DNA of 7,276 nucleotides from contig CAZBWH010000109.1 in the NCBI GenBank assembly GCA_964495595.1, forward strand, positions 1 through 7,276, written 5' to 3'. The translations under genes were made by a program, and so were the position numbers. The notes under the pieces were generated by a model. The model saw nothing but the letters and a program-made list of their open reading frames with translations. It did not search any database and had not been told where the DNA came from. Source of the DNA: CALMFQ01 sp964495595. GTDB taxonomy: Bacteria; Pseudomonadota; Gammaproteobacteria; Burkholderiales; SCOH01. Positions 1 through 6,563 of this stretch are shown piece after piece. Every line of letters begins with the position of its first letter. Position 1 is the first letter of the stretch.

Positions 1-1618
1 CGATATCGAAACGGATGGTGCCGGCAATGGCGTAGGCCACCACCAACGGCGGCGAAGCGAGGAAGGCCTGCTTGGCATACGGGTGGATACGGCCGTCGAA
101 GTTGCGGTTGCCCGACAATACTGCGGTGGCGTACAAATCGCGGTCGATGATTTCCTTCTGGATTTGCGGATCCAGCGCGCCAGACATGCCGTTGCACGAA
201 GTACAGGCATAAGCGACGACGCCAAAGCCAAGTGCTTCCAGATCACCGAACAGGCCGGCTTCTTCCAAATACAGCGTCACTGCTTTCGAGCCCGGTGCCA
301 GCGAGGATTTGACCCACGGCTTGCGTGTCAAACCCAGCTTGTGGGCGTTGCGCGCCAGCAGCGCGGCGGCAATTACGTTGCGCGGGTTGCTGGTGTTGGT
401 GCAACTGGTGATGGCGGCGATGATCACCGCACCGTCTGGCATCTGCCCCGGTATTTCCGTCCATTGGCCAGCGATGCCTTTCGCTGCCAGATCGCTGGTA
501 GCAACGCGGGCGTGCGGGTTGGACGGGCCAGCCATATTGCGTACCACGCTCGACAGATCGAACTTGAGCACGCGTTCGTATTCGGCGTGTTTCAGGCTAT
601 CCGACCACAGGCCGGCGGTCTTGGCGTAGGTTTCGACCAGTTTCACCTGCTCGTCAGTACGGCCGGTGAGTTTCAGGTAATCGATAGTCTGCTGGTCAAT
701 GCTGAACATCGCTGCCGTGGCGCCGTATTCCGGGGCCATATTGGAAATGGTGGCGCGGTCGCCCAGCGTCAGGCTGCTGGCGCCTTCGCCGTAGAATTCC
801 AGATAAGCGCCGACCACTTTCGATTTGCGCAGGAATTCGGTCAGTGCCAGCACCACGTCGGTAGCGGTGATGCCTGGCTGGCGCTTGCCGCTCAGTTCGA
901 CACCGACGATATCCGGCAGGCGCATCCACGAGGCGCGGCCGAGCATGACGTTTTCCGCTTCCAGGCCGCCAACACCAATCGCAATCACGCCCAGTGCGTC
1001 AACGTGCGGCGTGTGGCTGTCAGTGCCGACGCAGGTGTCGGGATAAGCCACACCATCTTGTACGCCGATCACCGGCGACATGCGTTCCAGATTGATCTGG
1101 TGCATGATGCCGTTGCCCGGCGGGATCACGTCGACGTTCTTGAACGCCAGCTTGGTCCAGTTGATGAAGTCGAAACGGTCTTCGTTGCGGCGATCTTCAA
1201 TTGCACGGTTCTTCTCGAATGCCTGTGGGTCGAAGCCGCCACATTCAACAGCCAGCGAGTGATCGACGATCAGTTGCACCGGCACTACCGGATTGACCTT
1301 GGCCGGATCGCCGCCTTGCTCGGCAATCGCGTCACGCAGGCCAGCCAGATCCACCAGCGCGGTCTGGCCGAGAATGTCGTGACACACCACGCGCGCCGGA
1401 AACCACGGGAAATCCAGGTCGCGTTTGCGCTCGATCAGTTGTTTCAGCGAATCGGTCAGCGTGGCCGGATCACAGCGACGCACCAGGTTTTCTGCCAGCA
1501 CGCGCGAGGTGTACGGCAGCTTGGCCCAGGCGCCGGACTGGATCGCGTCGACAGCTTCACGTGCGTCGAAATAATCCAGTGCCGTGCCGGGCAGCGGTTT
1601 GCGGTAAAGAGTGTTCAT
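1..1618 (-). CDS. acnD: Fe/S-dependent 2-methylcitrate dehydratase AcnD (3' end cut by window edge)
   Basis: This aconitase-superfamily enzyme dehydrates 2-methylcitrate to a 2-methylaconitate in the cytoplasmic methylcitrate cycle, replacing PrpD. The window shows 539 residues from the start; family members are roughly 860 aa, so the C-terminal part, including the swivel domain, lies beyond the left edge. The 4Fe-4S ligands are visible as Cys406 in TSCTNTSNP and Cys472/Cys475 in ACTSCNGMSG, with the 66-residue spacing seen in aconitases. The N-terminus (MNTLYRKPLPGTALDYFDAR) and the ACTSCNGMSG variant are what I associate with AcnD and not with housekeeping AcnA; this is from memory of the family. 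The ATG shares one base with the stop codon of the preceding GIY-YIG gene (TAATG), which suggests translational coupling. Expression should come from the sigma-54 promoter ahead of prpB. AcnD normally needs the partner PrpF, which would be expected next, off the left edge. No frameshift is seen. Confidence 0.93.
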   Translation of the reverse strand, partial: MNTLYRKPLPGTALDYFDAREAVDAIQSGAWAKLPYTSRVLAENLVRRCDPATLTDSLKQLIERKRDLDFPWFPARVVCHDILGQTALVDLAGLRDAIAEQGGDPAKVNPVVPVQLIVDHSLAVECGGFDPQAFEKNRAIEDRRNEDRFDFINWTKLAFKNVDVIPPGNGIMHQINLERMSPVIGVQDGVAYPDTCVGTDSHTPHVDALGVIAIGVGGLEAENVMLGRASWMRLPDIVGVELSGKRQPGITATDVVLALTEFLRKSKVVGAYLEFYGEGASSLTLGDRATISNMAPEYGATAAMFSIDQQTIDYLKLTGRTDEQVKLVETYAKTAGLWSDSLKHAEYERVLKFDLSSVVRNMAGPSNPHARVATSDLAAKGIAGQWTEIPGQMPDGAVIIAAITSCTNTSNPRNVIAAALLARNAHKLGLTRKPWVKSSLAPGSKAVTLYLEEAGLFGDLEALGFGVVAYACTSCNGMSGALDPQIQKEIIDRDLYATAVLSGNRNFDGRIHPYAKQAFLASPPLVVAYAIAGTIRFDI

Positions 1619-2145
1619 TATTGGTCCACGATAGAAGTATTTCGTCTGACGTTACGTTTGGGTGAGAGTATTTGTAGCGTGTCAAAACGGTTAAATTCGC
1701 CGGTGTCGAATTGCATAGCTGCATATGGCTCAAATAGATACATAACGAGCGGGTTATCGATTTGAACCCAAGCCATCAGTGCGTCATGCAACTTCGTTTG
1801 TGCCTTGGCAAAAGCTTCTTGGAAATCAGGATGACTTTTCGCACGGGCTGTCGTTAGATTTAGCGATTTTGCAGCAATCCTGACGGCCAGATTGGCTCCG
1901 GAAGGGTCGGCTGTGAGATGCTGGCGTACCCGCGAACGCAAATTTTTCCCAATGCCAACATACTGTGGTCGGTTGTCAAAAATGACAACATAGCAACCAG
2001 GGCTGGCTGGCAGGGATGTGGACTGGGCAAGAGCCTGCCTCATCGGTATGCCCTCCGCCGATGAGGCAGCCAATTGCTTGAACAAGGCTGGCAAAACATC
2101 TAGCGCAAGCTGTTCAAACGTAAACGGGCAGTCGTGCAGCGGCAT
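1618..2145 (-). CDS. small GIY-YIG nuclease-like protein inside the prp operon
   Basis: This 175-aa protein carries a GIY-YIG-type fold signature. The two namesake motifs appear as GCY (50-52) and QYVG (61-64). They are followed by NLRSRVRQHL, where Arg72 and His76 match the catalytic Arg and nearby His of GIY-YIG nucleases, and by YLFEPYAA, whose Glu139 is the likely metal-binding Glu; Asn152 follows. The first 45 residues are predicted helical with no recognised domain, and no signal peptide or membrane segment is seen. All key residues are present, so it is probably an active DNA nuclease, but the substrate is unknown. The ATG lies 2 bp after the prpC stop, and TAAGG sits directly against it, so initiation probably relies on coupling to prpC. 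Its stop overlaps the acnD start. The codons are clearly more AT-rich (about 43-45% G+C over 1621-1740, against about 67% over a prpC stretch), which suggests horizontal acquisition. No link to propionate metabolism is known to me. Confidence 0.8.
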   Translation of the reverse strand: MPLHDCPFTFEQLALDVLPALFKQLAASSAEGIPMRQALAQSTSLPASPGCYVVIFDNRPQYVGIGKNLRSRVRQHLTADPSGANLAVRIAAKSLNLTTARAKSHPDFQEAFAKAQTKLHDALMAWVQIDNPLVMYLFEPYAAMQFDTGEFNRFDTLQILSPKRNVRRNTSIVDQ

Positions 2146-2147
2146 CC

Positions 2148-3302
2148 TTACTTGCGATCCTTCAGCGGCACAAATTTCTGATCTTCCGGGCCGGTGTAGT
2201 TGGCGCTCGGGCGGATGATCTTGCCGTCGATGCGTTGTTCGATCACGTGGGCCGACCAACCAGAAGTACGGGCAATCACGAACAGCGGGGTGAACATAGC
2301 GGTCGGCACGCCCATCATGTGGTAGCTGACAGCCGAGAACCAGTCGAGGTTCGGGAACATCTTCTTGATGTCCCACATCACGCTTTCCAGACGTTCGGCA
2401 ATGTCGAACATCTTCATGTCGCCGGCTTCTTGCGACAGATTGCGCGCCACTTCCTTGATCACCTTGTTGCGCGGATCGCTGATGGTGTAAACCGGGTGGC
2501 CGAAGCCAATCACCACTTCCTTGCGCTCAACGCGGGCCTTGATGTCGGCTTCGGCTTCGTCCGGGGTTTCGTAGCGTTTCTGCACTTCGAATGCCACTTC
2601 GTTGGCACCGCCATGTTTCGGACCACGCAGCGCGCCAATTGCGCCGGTGATGGCGGAATGCATGTCCGATCCGGTGCCGGCGATGACACGGCCGGTAAAG
2701 GTCGAAGCGTTGAATTCGTGTTCTGCATACAGAACCAGCGAAGTGTGCATAGCCTTGACCCACGAATCGCTCGGTTTGGTGCCGTGCAGCAGATGCAGGA
2801 AGTGACCACCGATCGAATCGTCGTCGGTTTCCACTTCAATGCGACGGCCATTGTGGCTGAAGTGGTACCAGTACAGCAGCATCGAACCCAGCGACGCCAT
2901 CAGGCGGTCGGCAATATCGCGCGCACCTGCAATGTTGTGGTCGTCTTTTTCCGGCAGCGCACAGCCGAGCGCCGATACGCCAGTGCGCATCACGTCCATC
3001 GGATGGGCATTGGCGGGCAGTGCCTCCAGCACGGCTTTCACCGACAGCGGCAGGCCGCGCAGCGATTTCAGCTTGGCCTTGTAGCCTTTCAGTTCGGCCT
3101 GGTTTGGCAGCTTGCCGTGCACCAGCAGGTAGGCGATTTCTTCGAATTCGCAGTGATCGGCCACGTCGAGAATGTCGTAGCCGCGATAGTGCAAATCATT
3201 GCCGGAACGGCCAACGGTACACAGGGCAGTATTACCTGCTGCCACGCCCGACAGGGCAACCGATTTTTTAACTTTGGGCTGGGCTTGTTGGGTTTCGCTC
3301 AT
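2148..3302 (-). CDS. prpC: 2-methylcitrate synthase
   Basis: PrpC condenses propionyl-CoA with oxaloacetate to 2-methylcitrate, the entry step of the methylcitrate cycle. It is 384 aa, close to the usual 370-390 aa of the family. The citrate-synthase catalytic triad is visible as His230 (GPKHGGAN), His269 (GFGHPVY) and Asp320 (PNLDWFSA). Further conserved motifs are LYAEHEFNAST (His195), ARTSGW (Arg345) and IRPSANY (Arg364). The short N-terminus and overall motif wording fit the type-II-like PrpC group better than the longer housekeeping GltA, and the neighbours settle the assignment. I chose the ATG at 3302 because GGAG (complement of 3311-3314) lies 8 nt upstream. An in-frame ATG at 3359 would add 19 residues but has no ribosome site and abuts the hairpin repeat. 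The stop is 2 bp before the GIY-YIG gene. The gene is separated from prpB by about 170 bp that holds the repeat. Confidence 0.95.
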   Translation of the reverse strand: MSETQQAQPKVKKSVALSGVAAGNTALCTVGRSGNDLHYRGYDILDVADHCEFEEIAYLLVHGKLPNQAELKGYKAKLKSLRGLPLSVKAVLEALPANAHPMDVMRTGVSALGCALPEKDDHNIAGARDIADRLMASLGSMLLYWYHFSHNGRRIEVETDDDSIGGHFLHLLHGTKPSDSWVKAMHTSLVLYAEHEFNASTFTGRVIAGTGSDMHSAITGAIGALRGPKHGGANEVAFEVQKRYETPDEAEADIKARVERKEVVIGFGHPVYTISDPRNKVIKEVARNLSQEAGDMKMFDIAERLESVMWDIKKMFPNLDWFSAVSYHMMGVPTAMFTPLFVIARTSGWSAHVIEQRIDGKIIRPSANYTGPEDQKFVPLKDRK

Positions 3303-3310
3303 TTGGTTTT

Positions 3311-3314
3311 CTCC
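3311..3314 (-). promoter_or_regulatory. ribosome binding site of prpC
   Basis: On the minus strand this reads GGAG, 8 nt before the ATG at 3302. It decides the start in favour of the 384-aa product over the 19-residue longer reading frame that begins beside the repeat. Confidence 0.7.
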
Positions 3315-3359
3315 GATTGGGGTAAAGGCAACTTCTTTAAACTTCTTGAAGTTCAACAT

Positions 3360-3461
3360 CTTGAACCACGGAACACGCAGAGGGCACTGAGGCTACACAG
3401 AGAAAAACTTGAGCATTTCTCTGTGCCATCTCTGTGTTCTCGGTGCTCTCTGTGGTTCAAG
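3360..3461. repeat. 102-bp imperfect inverted repeat (hairpin) between prpB and prpC
   Basis: The left arm at 3360-3405 and the right arm at 3416-3461 are each 46 bp. They pair at about 33 of 46 positions around a 10-nt loop, with the outer 10 bp (CTTGAACCAC) and the inner CACAGAGAAA identical. Each arm is itself quasi-repetitive, with CAC/GAG units about every 9-11 bases (TCTCTGTG on the other strand). Transcribed from either strand it would fold into a long hairpin. The sequence resembles the CTCTGTG-type intergenic repeats I recall from many proteobacterial genomes. That suggests a non-autonomous, REP- or MITE-like dispersed element and not a gene-specific site. In the prp transcript it could stabilise the prpB message or reduce read-through into prpC. 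It has no run of T typical of an intrinsic terminator. Confidence 0.8.
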
Positions 3462-3470
3462 GTTTAGGGT

Positions 3471-4361
3471 TCAAGACTTGTTTTGGTCTTGCGCGAACAG
3501 GGCATCCAGTTTCTGTTCGAAGGCGTGGTAGCCCAAGTGGTCATACAGCTCCATGCGCGTCTGCATGGTATCGACCACATTTTTCTGCGTGCCATCGCGC
3601 TGGATCGCTTCATACACGCCCAACGCCGCCTTGCTCATGGCGCGGAAGGCAGACAGCGGATACAGAATCAGGCTGACGTCGGCGCTGGCCAGTTCGTCGC
3701 GGGTATACAGCGGTGTGGCACCGAATTCGGTGATATTGGCCAGCACCGGCACTTTTACCGCAGCGGCAAACTGCTTGTACATCGCCAGATCGGTCATTGC
3801 CTCGGGGAAAATCATGTCGGCACCAGCTTCAACGCAGGCACAGGCACGGTCGATGGCGGCTTGCAGGCCTTCCACCGCCAGCGCATCGGTGCGTGCCATG
3901 ATCACGAAATCGCTGTCGATCTTGCCGTCCACCGCGGCTTTGACGCGATCGACCATTTCCGCCTGGCTGACAATTGCCTTGTTCGGACGATGGCCGCAGC
4001 GCTTGGCTTGAACCTGATCTTCAATATGCACCGCTGCCGCGCCAGCGCGGATCATCTGGCGGATGGTGCGCGAGATGTTGAATGCGCCACCCCAGCCGGT
4101 ATCGATATCCACCAGTAGCGGCAGATCGGTCACGTCGGTAATGCGGCGCACGTCGATCAGCACGTCTTCCATGGTGGTGATGCCCAGATCAGGAATGCCG
4201 CAGGAGCTGGCAGCCACGCCACCGCCCGACAGGTAGAGCGATTTGAAGCCGCTATGCTCGGCCAGCTTGGCGGCATAGGCGTTGATTGCACCCACCACCT
4301 GTAACGGCTTGTGTTCGGCAACGGCTTGTTTGAAACGTAATCCGGGGGAGGCGAGGGCCAT
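3471..4361 (-). CDS. prpB: 2-methylisocitrate lyase
   Basis: PrpB cleaves 2-methylisocitrate to pyruvate and succinate, the last step of the methylcitrate cycle, in the cytoplasm with Mg2+. It is 296 aa, the normal length. It belongs to the isocitrate lyase/PEP mutase superfamily, a TIM-barrel enzyme. The signature KRCGH is at 120-124, with Cys122 as catalytic acid/base. Asp58 (GIPDLG), Asp85 and Asp87 (LVDIDTGWGG) are the expected substrate and metal ligands, and their numbering almost matches E. coli PrpB. The start is supported by GGAG (complement of 4368-4371) 6 nt upstream, and it falls just behind the sigma-54 promoter, making prpB first in the operon. The C-terminus (DQNKS) and stop codon overlap one copy of a GGTTCAAG sequence that also ends the adjacent hairpin repeat, so the last residues may have been reshaped when the repeat arrived. 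Confidence 0.96.
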   Translation of the reverse strand: MALASPGLRFKQAVAEHKPLQVVGAINAYAAKLAEHSGFKSLYLSGGGVAASSCGIPDLGITTMEDVLIDVRRITDVTDLPLLVDIDTGWGGAFNISRTIRQMIRAGAAAVHIEDQVQAKRCGHRPNKAIVSQAEMVDRVKAAVDGKIDSDFVIMARTDALAVEGLQAAIDRACACVEAGADMIFPEAMTDLAMYKQFAAAVKVPVLANITEFGATPLYTRDELASADVSLILYPLSAFRAMSKAALGVYEAIQRDGTQKNVVDTMQTRMELYDHLGYHAFEQKLDALFAQDQNKS

Positions 4362-4397
4362 GAATATCTCCGTGAGCGATGGTTTGTGCCTGTTTAT

Positions 4398-4413
4398 TGC
4401 AAATACCGGGCCA
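4398..4413 (-). promoter_or_regulatory. sigma-54 (-24/-12) promoter of the prp operon
   Basis: The minus strand reads TGGCCCGGTATTTGCA, which matches the sigma-54 consensus TGGCACGNNNNTTGCW at every defined position but one (A to C in the -24 box). The GG-to-GC spacing is exactly right. The inferred transcription start is near 4387, giving a leader of about 26 nt that carries the prpB ribosome site. Sigma-54 dependence agrees with the divergent PrpR-type activator. The assignment is by motif match and position only. Confidence 0.85.
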
Positions 4414-4524
4414 GCTTGCGTTGTGGCCGGCTGCGGCGGGCGGGATCGCGAGAGTTTTCAGTGTATTAACTGGGCCGGGCGTTTGCCGGGAAAATTGCGC
4501 ATCGCAACAAGAACATCATTTTCT

Positions 4525-4572
4525 TGTTTCACTGTTTCGTTAATGTTTCAATGTGTGAAACATATTGAAACG
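4525..4572. promoter_or_regulatory. probable PrpR enhancer: cluster of GTTTC/GAAAC half-sites
   Basis: Three GTTTC copies (starting at 4526, 4534 and 4545) are followed by two GAAAC copies (4557-4561 and a copy ending at 4571). They form overlapping perfect inverted repeats: ATGTTTC (4543-4549) with GAAACAT (4557-4563) across 7 nt, and GTTTCAAT (4545-4552) with ATTGAAAC (4564-4571) across 11 nt. The cluster lies roughly 140-185 bp upstream of the inferred prpB transcription start, the usual distance for an enhancer of a sigma-54 activator. It ends only 8 bp before the prpR ATG, so it could also mediate autoregulation. Binding by PrpR is inferred. Confidence 0.7.
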
Positions 4573-4579
4573 GTGAATC

Positions 4580-6478
4580 ATGCAAAGCAAACCGCAATTG
4601 CTGGTGGTGGCATCGCGTGGGCTGGCCGAACTGGTGCGTTCGCTGATGCCGGAATACGCGGCGCGCTTCGATATCCGCCTGCTGGACAAGCCGCTGGATG
4701 AGGCCTTGCAGGACGCGCAGGCGCTGCAACGCGCCGGCCAGCTCGACGTATTGCTGGCAGCCGGCCAGACCGGCGCGCAGTTGCGCCAGACGCTGGCCTC
4801 GCCGCTGGTGCAGATCAAGGTCGGTGGTGACGACATCATGCACGCGCTGGCCAAGGCGCGTCGGTTGAGCGGCAAGGTGGCGATTGTCACGCGGCAGGAT
4901 ATCGGCGACGAATTCGATGCACTGCGCCCCTTGCTCAAGCTCGACGTGTTGCAGCTGAAATACCGCAACGACGACGAGGCGCGCGAATTGTTCCTGCAAT
5001 TGCGCGAACAGGGCGTTGAGGTGGTGATCGGCTCCGCGCAGGTGGTGTTCATGGCCGAGCAGCAGGGGCTGACCGGCGTATTGATCTACTCCGAACGCTC
5101 CTTGCGCCAGGCATTCGACGCCGCCTGGGAACTGGCGCGGGTGGCGCGGATCGAAGAAGCCAAACGTGAGCGCATCGGCAATATCCTGCACAGCCTGGCC
5201 GAAGGTGTGGTGGCGGTCGATATGGCGGGCCGGGTCCAGACGCTGAACCCGGCGATGGAGCGGCTGCTGGACGTATCGGCCGACTGGGCGCTCAACCAGC
5301 CGCTGAAACAGCTGGCGCCGGAACTCTCGCTCGACAGCGTGCTGGCCACCGGCAGCGCTGCGCTGGAGCAGGTGCAGCAGCTTGCCGGCCGCACGCTGGT
5401 AGTCAACCGCATGCCCATTGTCGAGCAGGGCGCGCAAACCGGCGCGGTGCTGACCTTCCTCGATGCCAGCAACATCCAGCGCGCCGACCGCAAATTGCGC
5501 AACCAGAGCCGCACCAGCCAGTTTCTCGCGCGTTACCGCTTTGGCGACATCCTCGGCGACAGCCGTGCCATCCGCGATTGCATCCAGCTGGCGCAGGTAT
5601 TTGCCCGCACCGACAGCACGGTGCTGATCGGCGGCGAATCGGGCACTGGCAAGGAGCTGTTCGCGCAAGGCATCCACAACGCCAGTCGCCGCGCCGACGG
5701 CCCGTTTGTCGCGATCAACTGCGCCTCGTTTCCGGAAACGCTGCTGGAAAGCGAATTGTTCGGTTACGAAGAGGGCGCGTTCACCGGCGGCCGAAAAGGC
5801 GGCAAACCCGGCCTGATCGAAGCGGCGCACACCGGCACCCTGTTTCTCGACGAAATCGGCGAAATGCCGGTCAGTCTGCAAACCCGCCTGCTGCGGGTGC
5901 TACAGCAGCGCGAAGTGCTGCGGCTCGGCAGCACCGAGCCCACCCCGGTCGACGTACGCGTGATTGCCGCCACCCATCGTGATCTGCGCGCCCAGGCCGA
6001 ATCCGGCGGCTTTCGCGCCGATCTTTACTACCGCCTCAACATCCTTAACCTGCGGCTGCCGCCCTTGCGCGAGCGCAGCGAAGATGTCGAACTGCTGACC
6101 CGCGCCTGCGCTGCCCGCGTAATGGCGCAGATGCCTTCCCGGCCCGACCTGGCCGCCTTCTGGCTCAGCTGCGGCAACTGGCTGCAGGGTTATCGCTGGC
6201 CGGGCAATGTGCGCGAGCTGGAAAACGTCGTTGAACGGCTGCTGGTGTATGCCGCCGAGGTCGGGGCGCTGGAGCGCCCGATGATCGAAGCGATGGCGCC
6301 AGAGCTGTTTGCCGAACCACCGCCTGCCGTTGCCGCGGCGCCACTCACACCGGACATAGCCACCGCGCTGACCAACAGCAACGGCAACCTTGGCCAGGCG
6401 GCCAGATTGCTGGGGATCAGTCGTACCACTTTGTGGCGGCGGATGAAGGAGGGCATGGCAGACAATGGCCAAGGCTGA
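4580..6478 (+). CDS. prpR: sigma-54-dependent propionate catabolism activator PrpR
   Basis: This 632-aa cytoplasmic enhancer-binding protein is expected to sense 2-methylcitrate and drive transcription of the divergent prp operon with sigma-54 polymerase. Its domains in order are a PrpR_N sensory domain (about 5-185), a PAS-like domain (about 198-297), the AAA+ domain (about 323-555) and a Fis-type helix-turn-helix (about 593-626). In the AAA+ domain the Walker A is GESGTGKE (352-359), the sigma-54 contact loop is GAFTG (399-403), the Walker B is TLFLDE with Asp424-Glu425, arginine-finger candidates are Arg479 and Arg485, and WPGNVREL is at 540-547. The recognition-helix region reads LGISRTTLWRRMKE. 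All ATPase motifs are intact. E. coli PrpR is about 528 aa and lacks the PAS segment, so this is the longer form. The ATG at 4580 has only a weak GGTG upstream. It is preceded directly by the GTTTC half-site cluster, which suggests self-control. Confidence 0.95.
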   Translation: MQSKPQLLVVASRGLAELVRSLMPEYAARFDIRLLDKPLDEALQDAQALQRAGQLDVLLAAGQTGAQLRQTLASPLVQIKVGGDDIMHALAKARRLSGKVAIVTRQDIGDEFDALRPLLKLDVLQLKYRNDDEARELFLQLREQGVEVVIGSAQVVFMAEQQGLTGVLIYSERSLRQAFDAAWELARVARIEEAKRERIGNILHSLAEGVVAVDMAGRVQTLNPAMERLLDVSADWALNQPLKQLAPELSLDSVLATGSAALEQVQQLAGRTLVVNRMPIVEQGAQTGAVLTFLDASNIQRADRKLRNQSRTSQFLARYRFGDILGDSRAIRDCIQLAQVFARTDSTVLIGGESGTGKELFAQGIHNASRRADGPFVAINCASFPETLLESELFGYEEGAFTGGRKGGKPGLIEAAHTGTLFLDEIGEMPVSLQTRLLRVLQQREVLRLGSTEPTPVDVRVIAATHRDLRAQAESGGFRADLYYRLNILNLRLPPLRERSEDVELLTRACAARVMAQMPSRPDLAAFWLSCGNWLQGYRWPGNVRELENVVERLLVYAAEVGALERPMIEAMAPELFAEPPPAVAAAPLTPDIATALTNSNGNLGQAARLLGISRTTLWRRMKEGMADNGQG

Positions 6479-6497
6479 AGGACGCTATCGGAATTAG

Positions 6498-6563
6498 CCT
6501 GCAAGCCGCTCTGGTACTGGTCTGCAGGCCGGCCTGCGAGGCAATGTGGATGAGGCTTGCAGG
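6498..6563. repeat. nested inverted repeats downstream of prpR
   Basis: An outer perfect 10-bp inverted repeat, CCTGCAAGCC (6498-6507) and GGCTTGCAGG (6554-6563), encloses a 14-bp perfect palindrome GCAGGCCGGCCTGC (6524-6537). It starts 20 bp after the prpR stop, so transcription-end or mRNA-stabilising function is plausible. No T-tract follows, so it is not a canonical intrinsic terminator. Four related CTGCA/CCTGC units allow alternative pairings. The rest of the 253-bp gap up to 6731 is AT-rich and holds no coding sequence I can support. TATACT at 6657-6662 resembles a -10 box but has no convincing -35 box. Confidence 0.6.

Noticed and set aside
83..1765. Long plus-strand open frame opposite acnD
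   Set aside because: It mirrors the acnD coding frame, has no recognisable domain and has a Cys/Arg/His-rich shadow composition; acnD carries intact aconitase motifs.
1618..2376. 252-aa version of the GIY-YIG gene starting inside prpC
   Set aside because: The extra 77 residues are out-of-frame prpC sequence. The ATG at 2145 just after the prpC stop gives a natural N-terminus.
2148..3359. Longer prpC starting at the ATG at 3359
   Set aside because: It has no ribosome site and begins directly at the edge of the hairpin repeat, and the extra 19 residues are not like PrpC. The ATG at 3302 has a well-placed GGAG.
3360..3461. CRISPR-like array from the CTCTGTG units
   Set aside because: The units are short, irregular and arranged as an inverted repeat, with no constant repeat-spacer pattern and no cas genes.
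2235..3467. 410-codon plus-strand open frame opposite prpC
   Set aside because: It is antisense to prpC, which has the full catalytic triad, and its end runs through the hairpin repeat. It shows no family motifs.
4495..4523. Possible sigma-70 promoter for prpR (TTGCGC at 4495-4500)
   Set aside because: No acceptable -10 box is found at 16-18 bp spacing, so the prpR promoter cannot be placed from sequence alone.
4529..5881. 450-codon minus-strand open frame opposite prpR
   Set aside because: It is the complement of well-conserved PrpR codons; its Gln/Ala/Arg/His-rich composition is typical of a shadow in G+C-rich DNA.
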